Shown here: piece by piece, positions 14,681 through 28,900 of the stretch | Numbering within the stretch: the stretch's first letter is position 1 | How the letters are laid out: each line of letters begins with the position of its first letter | Source: Pipra filicauda | Taxonomy: Eukaryota > Chordata > Aves > Passeriformes > Pipridae | Length of the DNA stretch: 64,000 nucleotides | Assembly: GCF_003945595.2 (NCBI RefSeq) | Contig: NW_024104285.1 | Location: 744,001-808,000 of the forward strand | Reading direction: 5' to 3' | Made by a program: the position numbers and the translations under genes | Notes under the pieces: generated by a model | Told to the model about the DNA's origin: nothing | Seen by the model: only the letters and a program-made list of their open reading frames with translations | The model's database searches: none

Positions 14681-17600
14681 GTCAGCTTGGGAGCCAGAAG
14701 GATATTATTCTTAAATTAGTTCTTTAAGGATTGATCACAGAGCTTGATTATCCAGCCAGCTTTTCAAAGGGAAACCTGTATATCTAACAAACCTAGTTGT
14801 AAGATCACTCCTCTATACTGGAAAAACATCTGGAAATAGTGTTTCTACAATGACTTTGCTTAATCACTATTACTGAAGTAGACCATACAATGGTATAATT
14901 TAAAAATCAGAGTAGCCTTACTTAAAAAAAAGAGAGAAGTTTTTCAAAGAAACTGAGAGTATCATCATAAAAATAAATATGCTGAAAATATTTTTAATAG
15001 CTGAATAGTCATATTTTTAATTTTGTTTTTACCTATAACTAGACTTCTAGGCTGCTATAACTGATCAAATAATAGGTGGGAATCTCTTAATTAACATACT
15101 CGTATAACTAGAGACAGTTTGCCAAATTCAGTGAGGTGTAGCTACTTTCTGTTAATTAATTACTGAGTGATCATTTAAGAATTTGTCACTGGGACCTGGA
15201 AGGAATGGATAATGACACTGTTTGTTACAAATTCAAATGAATCTAGATCTAAGAGGAAAGTTTACAAAAAAGAATATTACAATTAGACCTAATCTATCAT
15301 TTAATTAGCTCTACCAATTAAAAAGCTGAAAATGAAAAAGGCCTTTAACTGTTCATTCACAGGATTTCACCTCCAAGGTGCTGTACTTTTAAGGTACATA
15401 ATAAACACTAAGTCCATGACCTGTCAGTGCAGCAAGCAGACTTACTCATTGTCATCAAATTAAGTATTTAGGGGACAAAATTTGTAATGCACAATACTGG
15501 AAACAGTTTATGACTTTTATACAGCAGAATTTTTGCTATAGAAATGTTTTTGAGTGATACAAGGTCTGAAATACTGTAACAGGGAATCTTTCACAATGTC
15601 AAAACTAACATTGACTCCAATCAAACTGGGGCAATGGAAATCTTGTCCAAGTCAATGGAAGGTCAATGCAAATGAAAATAATATAGTACATGGGTGTACT
15701 GCTCTTTAATATTTATTATATCTCTATGCTGTTGGTTTTATTTGGATTATACTGAGGTAGAATTTCGTTTGGTTTGAAATATTTTTGTGTTTGAAACAGG
15801 TAGATGACTGGAAGAATGGAGATCCTATGAAAAAAAATGTTTATTTTCTCTCATTCCATTTTTTCATGCTTTCTGTTTCACTAAAGTCAGTGGAAGAAGA
15901 GATTTTTAAAGCTCATAGACTCCTGCCTGACATGAACTGAAAACCATGTATGATAAACCACAGTGCTAAGCAGTCATAGTTTATTGTGTAAAAAAAATAC
16001 TTAATTCTAATTTATTGTGATTAATCCTAGAATTTACTGAGTAATCCAGACATGCTGTAGTATGTCTGTAATCTACTAGCTAAGTAATATACAGTAAAAC
16101 AGATTTTTTGCTTCTCTGTTCCTTGTTTTGCCACCATAGATGATACGTAGAAAATGCTTGTAGCTTGTACACATTTTCATTGGGATTGTGATAATTTAAG
16201 TCTGAAGAATGACTAAATACATAATATAGAAGATACCAATAGCTAGGACATATGCAAAAGCCTTATTCAAATCACAATTAGTCATTCTAAATGTTTTAAT
16301 TTGATCTTTTAAGCCACATCTGTTTCTCTTATTATATAGTGTATTCTGGTACAACTGCAATTTTGCACAGTAATATATGAAAAATGTTTAAATGTTCACT
16401 GTTTGTCTCAGTACAAGAACACATTTGTTCTTATGAAAAAAAATTAAATCACATTACATTTTTCCATCATGGCTTAAATATATTTTTGATGAACATGAGA
16501 TTTCATGTGTTGACTCGCTGAACATGGGAATATTCTCTGTTTATAGGAAGAAAACCCTTTAAGACTTTTAAAAGCAGGAAATTTGGAAAGAACTATGGTT
16601 ATTTCTCATTATTTAACATAAATAAAAATATGTGTAACAACGAAATGAAAGGAAAAAAAAAAGAAGGATGCTTACATGCCACCACGGACTGAAAGTGTAA
16701 GCAGAATACACAAATAACTTTCAAAAACCCAGGCTGCTTTCTCTCGGTATTTACCATGTTTAAGCTCCCTGAAGACTGCCATAATTAGTTTTCTCCCTTA
16801 CAAGTAATTATGAGCACCTGTAATTTAAAAAAAAAATATTTGTGTCTGAGATATGATCCCTCGGGTATTTTTCTTTTAGATCCTTCCTTGTTTGCTCTCA
16901 GAAGTTCTTTTTGACTAACTTCTACTCTTGGGATACTTTAAAGGGGATGAATTGTTCCTCTTCAATTACTTTTAAAACCAGGCGAGGCCTGAAAAAAACA
17001 CTTTCTCAAAATAGCTGTGTATCACTCTTAGGGAATTATTCAGTACCACACACTGGAAGATACTTTGGAGATTGAAAATCCTGGTATTATGTTCCTCTAC
17101 TCTTCCTTCTGCTTGGAGGTGTCTCGGGTCAAACTCTACAGAAATTAATCTTCCATACCTGAATACTGGCATTAACTTTAAGCCAAAAGATTTCCTCAGA
17201 AAGAATTATTTCATAGTAATTTTGCTTAATGCAAGAACCTGACAGGATAAGCCATGGAGTCCACAAAGAATTGCCCATTAATTTGACAAACCTAAACCGC
17301 TGACTATCTGAGGAAAGAATTTCATTCAGTTTTTATTCTAATACTGTATTGATCTTAGAATGTTCTTATCATTCTTTTTGGTGTAGTAGACCACTGATTA
17401 AATTTTATGTGTTTTCCTTTTCATAAGATATTTTGCAATTTCTCTGTGCATTGCATCACCAACACTGTCTGGAGGAGCTACTTCATATAAGCAAATTCTC
17501 AGTGATGGATGAAAATCACTTTAATCACTGAAAGTGATTTGGTTTCAAGAAGCACTTTGGTTTAAAGGTTGTCAGATACAATACATGCTCCTCAGTACAC

Positions 17601-18439
17601 ACAAGGACACAGAGAGATGTGTAGCCTTAGCATTTTAAACCTGTAGGTAAATTATAAAGCACAGACCTGTAATGTCTTCCCAGGTTCTGGACAAAAGAGC
17701 CATCATGGGAATTTTGTCAGTTTGTGCAGATAAGGAATCCACACCTTTCTGCTTTTGTGTCCTCCCTTTGTAGAAAGAAATGCCAGTTGCACAATCTTAA
17801 AGATGGCACACTGATCTTCAGTCAGGCTGAGTGGGAGACCAGGAGTCAACAGATCCTATTGTACTGCTGAGAAAAAGCCCAACTGGCTCTAATTTTTGTT
17901 TTCATCCCTTCTTTAATCCCTGTTAAAAACAGTGGAAACACTATATTCTTGGAGGGCAAAAAACCCACTGTCTTTCTGCTTTATCAGGATCAGAATTTCT
18001 CTGCCTTTCTAATTTATTAATATCAAACTAAGAAAAGGTTAATTAATACAAAACCCAGAAGTACAGTGTGCTCCAGAACGCCCTTCTTTTATCCTGTCAT
18101 GCAAATACTCTACAAGAACAGGAGTGGTATAAAGCTATTTATATGAGCCCTATGCTTGGCTGAGAAATAACCTATAGAAGAAGGTCTTTTCAAGGAGCAG
18201 TGCCCATTCCCTTTAAGGCCCCTTAATGTTTTCTGGGAATCAGCTCCACTTGGTTACATTCGACCTTGTTAAAAGGAATACATTCAAACAAAGGGCAACT
18301 AATCTAGGTTTCTCAACAAGACTAAAAAATGAAAGCAATCACTGGCTTTTCAAAACTTGCAATGGTCTTGGCTGGACATGCTCACCTTGTAATTGTATTT
18401 TCCCCAAGAGCCTTTCTCCCAAATAAGAGGTTGGGATGC

Positions 18440-18890
18440 TATTGTAATGTCAAATCTGACTCACTGTTACAGTTGCTATTAAAAGTTAGCAGCTGTAATT
18501 AGGGAAGAATTTTGAAGCTGCAGTGTTGTATTGTCAGTTGTAACAGCTTTTAATTATCTTATATTTTTCTTTAAAGTGATCAGCTTTGCTGAAGTTGAAT
18601 GTGCTTTTATCATTTTTGCTCTGGAAATGAGCTGACACATTTAATATAATTTAGATAGAAATACTGTTGCTGCAGAAAACAATTGGAATCTCTGAACTTT
18701 TTAAAGGATTTTGAACACAGGAGACAGCCATAGTGCTTAGAGGGATTTTGCCATCATCCAATTAAAATGGTCCTCCATTCTTTCTAATACCATTCTATCT
18801 GGTCTTAAAATGTGTAAGACTAATTACATTAGCCCACAGAGGCTTGCATGGCTAATGCTATTGGCCATTTCCTCAAATGGAAGAATTATA
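18440..18890. promoter_or_regulatory. candidate conserved regulatory element (motif-dense, repeat-free)
   Basis: This block looks unlike the surrounding drifted AT-rich DNA. It contains an E-box directly abutting a homeodomain core (CAGCTGTAATTA, 18490-18501), followed by TTTTAATTATC, TGATCAGCTTTGC, CCAATTAAAA, ACTAATTACATTAGCCC and TGGCTAATGCTATTGGCCA, with no repeat signature. Such clusters of TAATTA-type sites are common in vertebrate developmental enhancers near neural genes. This is inference from motif texture only; conservation was not measured, and an AT-rich genome produces many TAATTA sites by chance. Confidence 0.3.
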
Positions 18891-20342
18891 AATGATTAAA
18901 CACTTAGCAAATAATACCAGTGTTTCTGCTGCAGGACTGGATTTGATGCATAGATACAGTGCCATTTTCACACTCTGCTCACAGCAGCGACGGGTGCTCG
19001 AGCTTAGAATAGACGCCAGTGTTGAAACTGCAACAGCCAATTCCTTTGTCCCTCCAGCTCGTGAGGAAACCAAACCCTTTTGTTTCTATTTCTACTCTGG
19101 ACTTATGCTGAGGATGGAAAGAATAAAGACAGAGTCATAGATTAGTTTTACAATGGGACATGCCTTGTTATGTGCAACTTCACTACCTTCACTCATATCA
19201 GAAAAAAAATTAGTATTCCAGGGAAGGATCCTGAATCTTAAGGACCTGAAAGAATGCAGTTGGTGTAGGATCTAGTTGTGAAGAAGAGTCTGGGTTAGCA
19301 GACTATCCTGTGGCATGCAGCAGCCCAGAAGCTGAGATGAAGCTGAAGAAATGCTGCACAGTATTGTCATTTTTTGGCAGGCAGCGTCCTTGTCAATATT
19401 CATGAGCACTCAGCTGAGTGAGAGAACCTGTCACCCAAGGCATGTTACACATTGATGACAACAACCAGTCACAGGTCCTCCACCCTAACATGGAGATAGA
19501 TTAAGTTCATTTACAGTTGTCACTCTGAAAGAAGGAAAACTGTTAGGCAGGAAAGGACAGGCAGCGTTGGTTCTGCAGCCACTCTTACAGCCAGAATTGA
19601 TGTTTTCAGTTTTTGCTTCATAATTGTTTCCACAAGACTGAAAAATGTGAAAATTCTGTCAGCTTCAGGATCTCCAGTAAACCCGAAAATTAATCCTTAT
19701 AATCCTCATATGATGTTGTCCCCATTAGGGACCAATTTAGCCCATGACTGTTAGTTCTGGGAGTGCTCTCACTGCAGCATATTGGTATTAGATTGCATTG
19801 TTTTGATAAATTCTAATTTCATATATTGTAACATTCCTATCCAACTAAAAATCCATCATGGGAGAGACTCATTATCATGTCATGATCTTGTTCATGTTCT
19901 ATCTTTTTAATTATCCCAGACATTACTGGCTCTATTATGCAGTCCCCAGATTCTTTGGGGCGGGGGATACATAATGGTTCAGTTGGGGGGGGTTGTGCTG
20001 TTATTAGTGTTTGAGGAGGTGGGATGCCTTTCAAACCACAAAAGATGAAGTAATCAAGCAAGCAGGTGTGGATGGGTATCCTTTTATCCTCCTAATGCCT
20101 GACTAATCAAGAGATGGGTAATAAGACTATAATGTTTCAGAAAGGATAAGACCTTCTCCCTTTGAAACTCCAAAAAGCTCACAAAATGCTACAGGGGAAT
20201 TTTATTGTTGTGAATCTATCTAAACATTAGAATTGAAATGTGGCAAATGGGAGCTTTGATTTTTCACAGAAGAAGGGGTAATTTTCTTTCAAATACATTC
20301 ATAATTTACTTTCTGTTTTATGGAGGTCTAACACCTTGGAGG

Positions 20343-20362
20343 GTTTGTTTGTTTGTTTGTTT
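20343..20362. repeat. (GTTT)5 microsatellite
   Basis: Five perfect GTTT units, then a short T extension. A simple sequence repeat. Confidence 0.9.
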
Positions 20363-21348
20363 TTGTAAATATAAATGCCCACCAAATAAGTCTCATCAGT
20401 AGTCAATACAGTGCAAAATAAATGGTGTTGGATGGTATTGGACAGTTCTATGGTCACAGTCACCCACCAAGTGTTCAATATCTTGGGGAAAGAAAATATC
20501 TTAACTATTTCCTTGAGCAGGTTTGTAAATTGTGGGCATGGTCTCTTAAATTTTGCTTTAATGTTCAAAAGAAGTATATTTCACTGAATGCTTTTCATTA
20601 TTTCTTTTCCATATAAGCACTGTATATATACACACATATCTGTACACACATAAGTCCCAAATGTTTATAAATTGAACCAGGAGATTCAGGGTATTATACT
20701 TTCCAGGGTAAATAGCTTTTTGAAAAAATATTTAACTTCAGCTTTAAGAGCATTGGATGAGATATGCAGCACTGGATACACATTTCCCAGTGCTGGGGGA
20801 ACCCAAATTCCACTGATGTTCAGAGGAACCAAAACACTTGATTCTGACTAAATCATTTGTGATGGAGGTATGTCAAATTAGGATATTTGAAAATTAGTCT
20901 GTAGAATCTGAATACAAAAATATTTTCAGTATCTTCTAATACCTTTGAATAGAGCCTTTCCATGGCCTTAAAATCTCACTTTTCTGAGGAAAGTACTGAG
21001 AGTAATTTAAGTTTGGGTAAAGAAAGAAGTGGTCTTTTTTACTTTGAGGGACTATTGCCTGCTTCTTGAGATTATTGAATTTTCATTCTAGTCTATAGAA
21101 AAGCAGTATATTGCCAAGATGAAACAGAAAGCTTAATAGGCACTATAGCTCTTGATGTTTATAGAAACTTTGCCCACAATCTTAAAAGACACTAAATTGG
21201 ACTCTAAAATACTGACACAAATGAATCAGGAGGAAACACCTCTTACCATGGTGCTACCAGATCTGTCATTCACATTTAAAATGCTATGTTATTGTTAACT
21301 TGATTAGGTAAAATTAGACATGACGTGTCAAAGAAGAATGGGAAGTCG

Positions 21349-21560
21349 TAGAATCATAGAATATCCTGAGTTGGATGGGACCCACGAGGATCATCCAGTC
21401 CAACTCCTGGCCCTGCACAGGACACCCCAACAATCCCATCATGTGCCCAAGAGCATTATCCAAATGCTCCTTGAGCTCTGTGAGCCTTGGAACTGTGATC
21501 ACTGCCCCGGGGAGCCTGTTCAGTGCCCAACCACCCTCTAAGAGAAGAACATTTTCTTAG
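21349..21560 (-). mobile_element. CR1 LINE fragment, 3' end (antisense)
   Basis: Begins with TAGAATCATAGAATATCCTG, the reverse complement of the CR1 3' terminus. It continues through a close match to the avian CR1 3' untranslated region: GAGTTGGATGGGACCCACGA, then the 'TCCAACTCCTGGCCCTGCAC' and 'AGGACACCCCAACAATCCC' segments, a 'CTTGAGCTCTGTGAGCC' segment and 'GGGAGCCTGTTCAGTGCCC'. It ends near AGAGAAGAACATTTTCTTAG. It is 5'-truncated, as most CR1 copies are. The open frames over it on both strands are repeat-derived and not genes. This element is one of the main reasons for calling the host a bird. Confidence 0.95.
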
Positions 21561-24500
21561 AAAAAGACCAGCATTTATTTTTTCAGCAAAAGACTGAAAT
21601 AATTGAGATCTTATAAGCAACTAGAAGACCTACAAAATGAATTTTTAAAGAAAGGAATTTTAACTTTCTTAACAAGACAAACGTATATATCTATTCCACT
21701 TTTAAAATTGTTACAGGAAAATGTCACAATTCTGCTAAGGGGCAGGGGGAGACTACTAGATTATTTTATCAGAGTTTTAGTATGGTAACCTGGTTTTGAT
21801 ATCCAGTTGACTGAGTGCTGTTCCTTCTTGCTGAACACTTCAGGTCATTACAGAGTACTTGTTATTGTTAGGCACTAGGTGGCCTGCTTGCTAAAACATC
21901 GTAATGAAGGTTTACACAGAATATTTGCAAAAGTACTGCATGAAAAAAATAAGCAAATAAAAATGCATCTTTAGTTTCTAATAGAGGACGATGCATTCAA
22001 ACCAAAAATGTAATGAACACATGGAAATCTGCAGATAGTGTAACCTGCTTAAATCCAAGTGAGCACACAGTTATTTTGTTCTTGTCTTGCAGACAATATT
22101 TAGATAAAAGATCAAAGTTTCCCACTGAAGGATGAAATAACCTGTATTTTCTCTAAATCATAGGCTCTTAGTTCTCTCAAGGGAAGGTGAAAACCGGCAA
22201 GTAAAATGTAGCAGGGATATTTTGTTTTAGTGCCCTAATGGTTTAATGTGTTATGCTCAGAAACATGAAAAGGGTCAGTATTATTTATAGTTTCTAAGGA
22301 GCAAATGTAACAGCTGCTGTTGCAGGAGTTAGTTGTACACATGCACTCGATCTGATCTACAGAAAACAATAATTAGGAGTAGTAGGCACAGCAACAACTT
22401 GCTGGGTTTTTTGTTGTGGTTTGGTTTGGTTTCAGTGACTGAAGGCTAAACATGACCTGTGGTCTTTGAATGTTGCAACCTGGGTCCTGTGCCACTACAG
22501 ACCATGTTAAACCATGTTTTTCAGCTATTTCAGTGTTTTCATTTGTTGGTCTGTGACTCTTGCTAGTGTCAGTAGATGTGTGGGAGTTTGAGGTGATACT
22601 CTGAGCCTTTGGATATTGAATTAAAAAAGAAGTATCAATTGTGTTTATTTAAAATATAATGAAATAATAATTTCAATAACAAATAGTCATTAAAATGATT
22701 TTGCCGTTGAACTGAAGGGCTAAAATAATCAACCATGGAATTTTTTCAATCTGATTACTGACCTTCTTTATTTCAGGTCAAATGCAAGAATAATGAGATG
22801 GCTGAGATTGCAATGGTTATAATATCTACTACTGATAGAATTCTAAAATATTAGTGGTCAAGAAAACTGCAAATCTTTTACTGTTCTGCAGAGACCATGG
22901 GAGATGTATCTGAACCAAGGCATGGAACATCATCTGCATTTCATGCAACATTATTTCAGTCATCAGCTTGGAAATTTGTTTTGCAGATATTTTTCAACTG
23001 AATTCCCCTAATGTCTCTGTTATAAACCAAATAAATGAACAAACAAGAGAAAGCCCCATTGCATCAATTTCTAATTGTATGGGAAAAGGCATTGTGTGGC
23101 TCGTGTAATTACTTGTTTTGTTTTCTCCTGAAATAATATGAATTAAGCAATGGATTGAGATAACTGATCGTATTTTTCTAGGACAGGAAAGATATTTCAA
23201 CCTGATATTTGTGTGCTTTAATCTGGGTAAGAGTAGAACACACCAGCAAACATATGGCAGAATATAGTGTATACCATGAAAATGTCTATTTATTTTTTTT
23301 TTTTCTCCAAGAAAACATTGCATCCCAATAGAAGGGGAACTATAAGAACTTGTGTTGTTGTGATTTGATCAAAAAGTTTATTCCTCCAGCCAAGCCTGAG
23401 CATGAATCTCTTGAATTGATTTTAAAGAAACCAGACTTGGCAGTATCCCTCAGGTTACAGAGAACGATTCTCCATTTAAAACAGTGCAGATCCATCCACA
23501 CTGTGCACTGAGAAATAATATGCCTCCTCAAACTCTACCAAAGAAAGGAAAAAATCTGTGATATGTGCCACAAAATCACACAAAAATATCCCATCACTAA
23601 TGCTTGTAGTAGAAGCAGTGAAGAAATTACTGATGCACAGAGAAACATCACTGCGAGATGTTAGACTGCCTCTAGGAGTTCATCATGTCTGCACATCAGA
23701 AAATAGTTGTAATGTGCTGCATCATGTAAAACACAGAGGAATTTTATTAGGCAAGTAGACCTGCAAACTGAAGACACTCTTTTAATATGGTATGTTTGAA
23801 AAAAATCAAAATATCTTCTAATACTTTATAGTATACATGGGACAGACATTATTAAGTTCCAGGGAAGTATTCCATAATCCTGTTAAACTGACTATATTTT
23901 CTTCATAGTAATTTTGTTGCAGTAGGAATTGTGGCTACTTTTCAGTACCACAACACTTTAATACTTCCAGTTTCTATACCAGAATAGAACTTTGCCTTAG
24001 GCAAATTCACTGAATACACTTAATACATATTTTATATGACACACCCAGAATTCTGATAGATTTTAGTAGCAAGACCAAATTTTCTTTACTAACCAGGATT
24101 TGAATTTTTGAAGTTCTGAGCACCTACTTTACTGGAAATCATTAGGAGTTCTGACCAACAGTTATCAGATGCTAAAGATTTGAAATGTTATTATTTTATC
24201 TTAATTTAATCACAAATCAATATTTCTACTCCTTATACCAGTAATTGATGGAGCAGTTAATCTTATCACCGTTGTTTTTCCATCTTGTGAAGCAACATAT
24301 AATTATGTCCTTGTGTCACTTGCGTTGACCTTGTTTAAGTCGTTCAAAACAACCTCTGCATGAAAGGAAAAACATCCATTTTCTTGGCAGGTCTTAGATT
24401 AGGAGGCATAGTTAGCTGATGTAAAGGAACAGTCTATCTGATGTCTTAAATGTTTGCATGACATTTCTATTACAACCCTAATACAAATGTCCAATTTCCA

Positions 24501-25886
24501 GAAATAACCAAAATGTCTTGAGTCATCTGTAGTTGCTTGAAATAGGCAAAGTAACCAAAATATGAAGCATGATAAAACTTACGTATGATACAGTATTTAA
24601 TGTAATCCAATATTATTCAAAGATTCTCTGTGTTGTAATTATTTCAGCTAAGAGACAGGTATGTGTTTTGTGGTATATTTTTTTACTCTTTTCTGACTGT
24701 CTTACAACTAAATAATAAGCTTTTATCCAGCATGAAGTCACTCTATTTATATGCAAAATTAGTTTTTTTCACTTGGGTTTGTGGAGCAAGGACATGACTT
24801 TTATACAAAAGAGAGGAAGAAGAATATACCTCCATTTGAAATTTTAATCATTTTTCACACGACTCCTGTAAGATTTTTCCCCATTTAATTTCTGCTTTCA
24901 AGAACTAATATTTGATTCTTTCAAAAAATGTTCTATGTAGTGTACCAGTAATGAAAAAATGCATCATGGCCCCATGATATTGTGTGGGAAAATGTGCTTC
25001 AATAAGACTTTTAAAAGTTTTCTATGAACATGATAACCTACAGGACTCTGATATGCAGAGCTCTTATTATTAGATATAAATTCTCCCCCCTTCCCGAATC
25101 TTTTGAAGCTGTTCATCCTGTTGCATGATGTCAGAAGAAAGAGAATGGGTGGGAAATAATACCCCAAATATCCCAAACTTGATGCTTCTAGGCAAAACTT
25201 TAAAAATCAGATTTTCTGAGCTTCCAGTGAGCAACAGCTTTACCATGACAGGCTTCAAGAGCATAACTTGTTTTGATCTGGCCTGACATTTGTAATAAAA
25301 TCTAAAATTAAGTATTAATTACTGACACGTAACAGTCTATGCAAATATTTAATAAAGTTCTGTTTTTGAGATGTGTAGGCTCTTCCACTTTAAGGTCAAG
25401 TTGAGGAATTCCATTTCCAGAGCTGTTGTTCCAGCAAACTTTTTAAGCCTTGCAGAAGATGCCACTGTTTTCAGTGGGCTTTGAATCAATTTAATTGTCG
25501 ACCAGATACTCCAGTTCTTAAACCATACTTACTATACAGGCCCTGCACATCAAACTGCTGTAACACATTTTAAAGATCTTATAAGTCTGTTTTATCCAAT
25601 TCTGTGACTCTTTTTACTGAGTATTTTTTGTACAAGTAGTTTAACTGTCTTTTGGTATCTGCTTTCTCTGAGGTCTAAACAGCTATGCTCCATCATTTCC
25701 ATGGGATAATTTAGTTTTCAATCCCTTTTTCAGAATCACTTTAGTGTAGTGCTCCTGGCACAGAATTTGCTCTGAGAAGCAATTCATGTGTTTACAATCT
25801 CTGCAGCAGTTTGGGGATCTGTCAGGTTGGGAGTTGCTGTGCACAAGGAAGTCTTTTACCAGAACAGTCAAATGATTCCTGTGTCC

Positions 25887-25908
25887 TTTTTTTTTTTTTT
25901 TTTTTTTT
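25887..25908. repeat. T22 homopolymer
   Basis: Twenty-two consecutive T residues. It may be the reverse complement of an old poly(A) tail, but I recognise no flanking retrotransposon or processed pseudogene. Prone to sequencing-length error. Confidence 0.9.
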
Positions 25909-28900
25909 GTTGAGGGTTTTTTAACATTGCAGAGAAAAAAAACTTTACATTTTTTGTCTACATAAACTATTGAACCAGAGAAGTAATTTTCTTATGTATC
26001 AATAAGGCAAAGCTCTTAAAACTGTTAGGTAATGGTGCTGTGTTGTCAGAAGTTTCTCTTTCACCGGGTGGTGGTTGGATCCCATCAGGCAGAGGTGGCC
26101 AAGGGCTGCCAGCTGAGGCGCTCCCCCTGGCAGGAAGCAATTCCTGTCACAAGGCTTTCCATGGCTAAAGATGTTGAATTTGCCTTTATGGTCAGGTAAC
26201 AAAAAAGCAAGAGTTTCCCTAGAAACTGCCTGAGGGTCAGTGGAGGAGTGACAAGCCTTCAGGTGGGCTGGAGTCAGGGCAGGGCTGGCTGGGAGGAAGA
26301 ATTTCTTTATCATCTGGTTTTGGTTTGTATTCTAATATAACTTATCTTCAAGTGGTTCTGTTCTGCCCTTGGAGAAGCCTTCCTCTGAAATCCTCTTCTC
26401 TTAGGAGTGTTATATTGCATACTGCCCTGTTTTATTCATACAGTGTATTTAGATAGGGCCAGTTAGCTCAAAAATGTGTTGATTGCTTCCCTGCTCTGGG
26501 CCCATACATAAATTATGAGAAAATTCCTTCCAAGACCTGCAATTAGTTCTCAAGTTCATGGTACTCTTAGAGATTCCAGAGATGAATTTATGATTTATAA
26601 AGATGTCTTCCTATGTAGGGTCTCCATATGTTACTGGTGACAACTTTGGACAAACATAGTGACGTGGCTATTAATTGGTGAGATACATCCTAAGATATAG
26701 GGATTATCTTTTATGATATATTTGATGTTTTGAACTCTTGATTAGAACCTTCTAGTTTGCATTTAATTTACATTTAAGCAGAATAAAAAATCCCATATGA
26801 AAACAGGTAGCTATGCTACTACTGGATGAAAAACATACTATTTCTTTGGGTATGATAAGACAAGGAGAAACTGATGGAAATATGAAACTTCAGGAAGTTT
26901 AAAAAAAAATATATGACACTTAAGGTTCCAGTATCATTTAATGACTAATATGTGTGTATTCTGACACCCAGGAGAAATATATTTTTCCTTCAGAAACTGG
27001 ATGCAAATAGTGCAAAATTCTGGATAGCCTGAGTTTAACAGGAATTACAGAATATAAATAGATTTTTTTTTTTTTTCATTTAATTCCTGACTTTAAAAAA
27101 AATGGCAGTATGTATAGGTTTTGGGTTTCTTTCTATAAGTTTTGGGAACAGTGCTCTCACAAGTGGATCTTTAAAGGAGAAGTGTAAGTTGCTGTAGCTA
27201 CCTCATCTCTGTGTTTGGAACTGAAGAGGTGTTGGAAGAAGGCAGCTGATTTCGGCTACTCTAGAATATATAGCATGTGTATTACTGGGCTCCAGGCAGA
27301 ATTGTATCTGATGTAAGCAGGTAATAAAGACTATAACATTCAGCTGTGAGAAGTATTCCTGGTCTGATTCATAAATACTTGTGTTGTTTAATAGACACTG
27401 TAAAATGTGGGTTTTTTACTAGTCAGTAATGAAAGTTATTAACTGGCAGTGAGGCAGTAAAACAAAATGCATTATGTGTGAAACAGGTGATCTTGACAAT
27501 TGCCATTTAAAAGAGTTTGATACAAATGACTAAAATCAGATTTACTTCCATTTTTAAATAAATAAAAATGTGTCTTATGTTGGAGTGTATCCAACAATCA
27601 CATATGTGGTTTCACATAGTTTTTATTGTGATACCGTGTTCTCTTGCCAGTGGTTCATGGATGACTTTTCTTTTGTTTGTTTTAGCAGAGATTTAATTTT
27701 CAGATTTGAGGCATGAACAGATTTTCAAGCACCAAAACTAGAGTAATTTTCACTTGATTTGTAAAATATATTCATGTAGTACAAACACACAAATAAAAAG
27801 CAAAGAAACTGACACTATGAATCATACCATGAATAACTTGATTTTTTGTAATGTTTTTTGAAGTCAGCCACTGAATTTTAGTGAATATATATTTGAATTT
27901 GTAGAGCAATGTTGTGTTAATTTTGAGTTGTAACAGTCTGCAGATTTATAGGGAGTTTGTGTACTGAGTTTGGTTTGATGTTTTTGCAGTTTTTATTCCT
28001 TTTTTTTCTCCCTGTTTATTCAAGTATCCTAGTATTTCTTTCTAGGGAAATGGAAATAACCATGCTTATCAGAGACATCTTCCCCTTTTCTTTTTTTTTC
28101 CACGATTTTTGTTTTCAACCTTTAGCTTTTATGCAGCTCTGGTGCAAAAATGTTTCACTGCTAAAAGCAAGATGATTTCTTACTGTCACTGGTATGTAAA
28201 TAAATTTGACACTGCATATCTCAGAGATCTCTGAAATAAGTTACAGGATATTTCTAAAATATTTGCTGAGTGGCTTCTAGATGTGTTTTCCCAAAGGTGG
28301 ACTGTAGTTATTATTTCAGTAAAAAAGAGACTTCAGCTTTAAAGGGATTAGTTTTCAACAGTTAAAATAAATTACTTCTTATGCCATACAGCAATGTGAT
28401 TGAGTTTAATTTGTTCATTCAGCATGCTCACTGCCTATTGTGTGTTTATAGTTCTGTTCAGTGGTTCCAGGATCTTCATGCAAATCTTAATAAACACTCT
28501 TCCTATCAGTTGCAGATTAATATCAGGAAGACAGAATTCTCTTTCAGTAAGAAGTTATCAGTTGCTTGTTTTCCACACTTTTGCTGCTTCTTCATGTGCC
28601 TGCAAGAACCTGCCTTTGGGTCATTAACGTGTTATTTCCTCAAGTGAAGAGCATTTTTTACCCCCTATGATGGAAAAGTCATAAAAAACCTTAAATACCC
28701 TATTTTTAAAGCAGGAAAACCCCTGGATCAGGAAAGAATGCAACTGTAAGCAAGTTGTGGCCTACACTTACTTAATTCTTTTGTTGAATTAAATGGACGT
28801 GGGGTGATGTTTTCTCCTGGTGCTAAGAATTTCCAGTTTCATTTTGTTCATCACTGAAAAAAAAATCAAATTAAAGAAACCTCATTGAAGTCAGTACCAT

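Larger units (their letters stand above)
14681..21348. other. non-coding stretch, AT-rich
   Basis: No coding exon is recognisable. Stops are dense in all frames, and open frames of up to about 80 codons have no recognisable homology. One part, around 18440-18890, has a different texture (clustered homeodomain-like and E-box motifs, no repeats) and is listed separately as a candidate regulatory element. Confidence 0.6.

Noticed and set aside
25999..26313. 104-codon minus-strand frame with a proline- and histidine-rich start
   Set aside because: No recognisable domain, no splice context and no conserved neighbours. Composition reflects the local base content.
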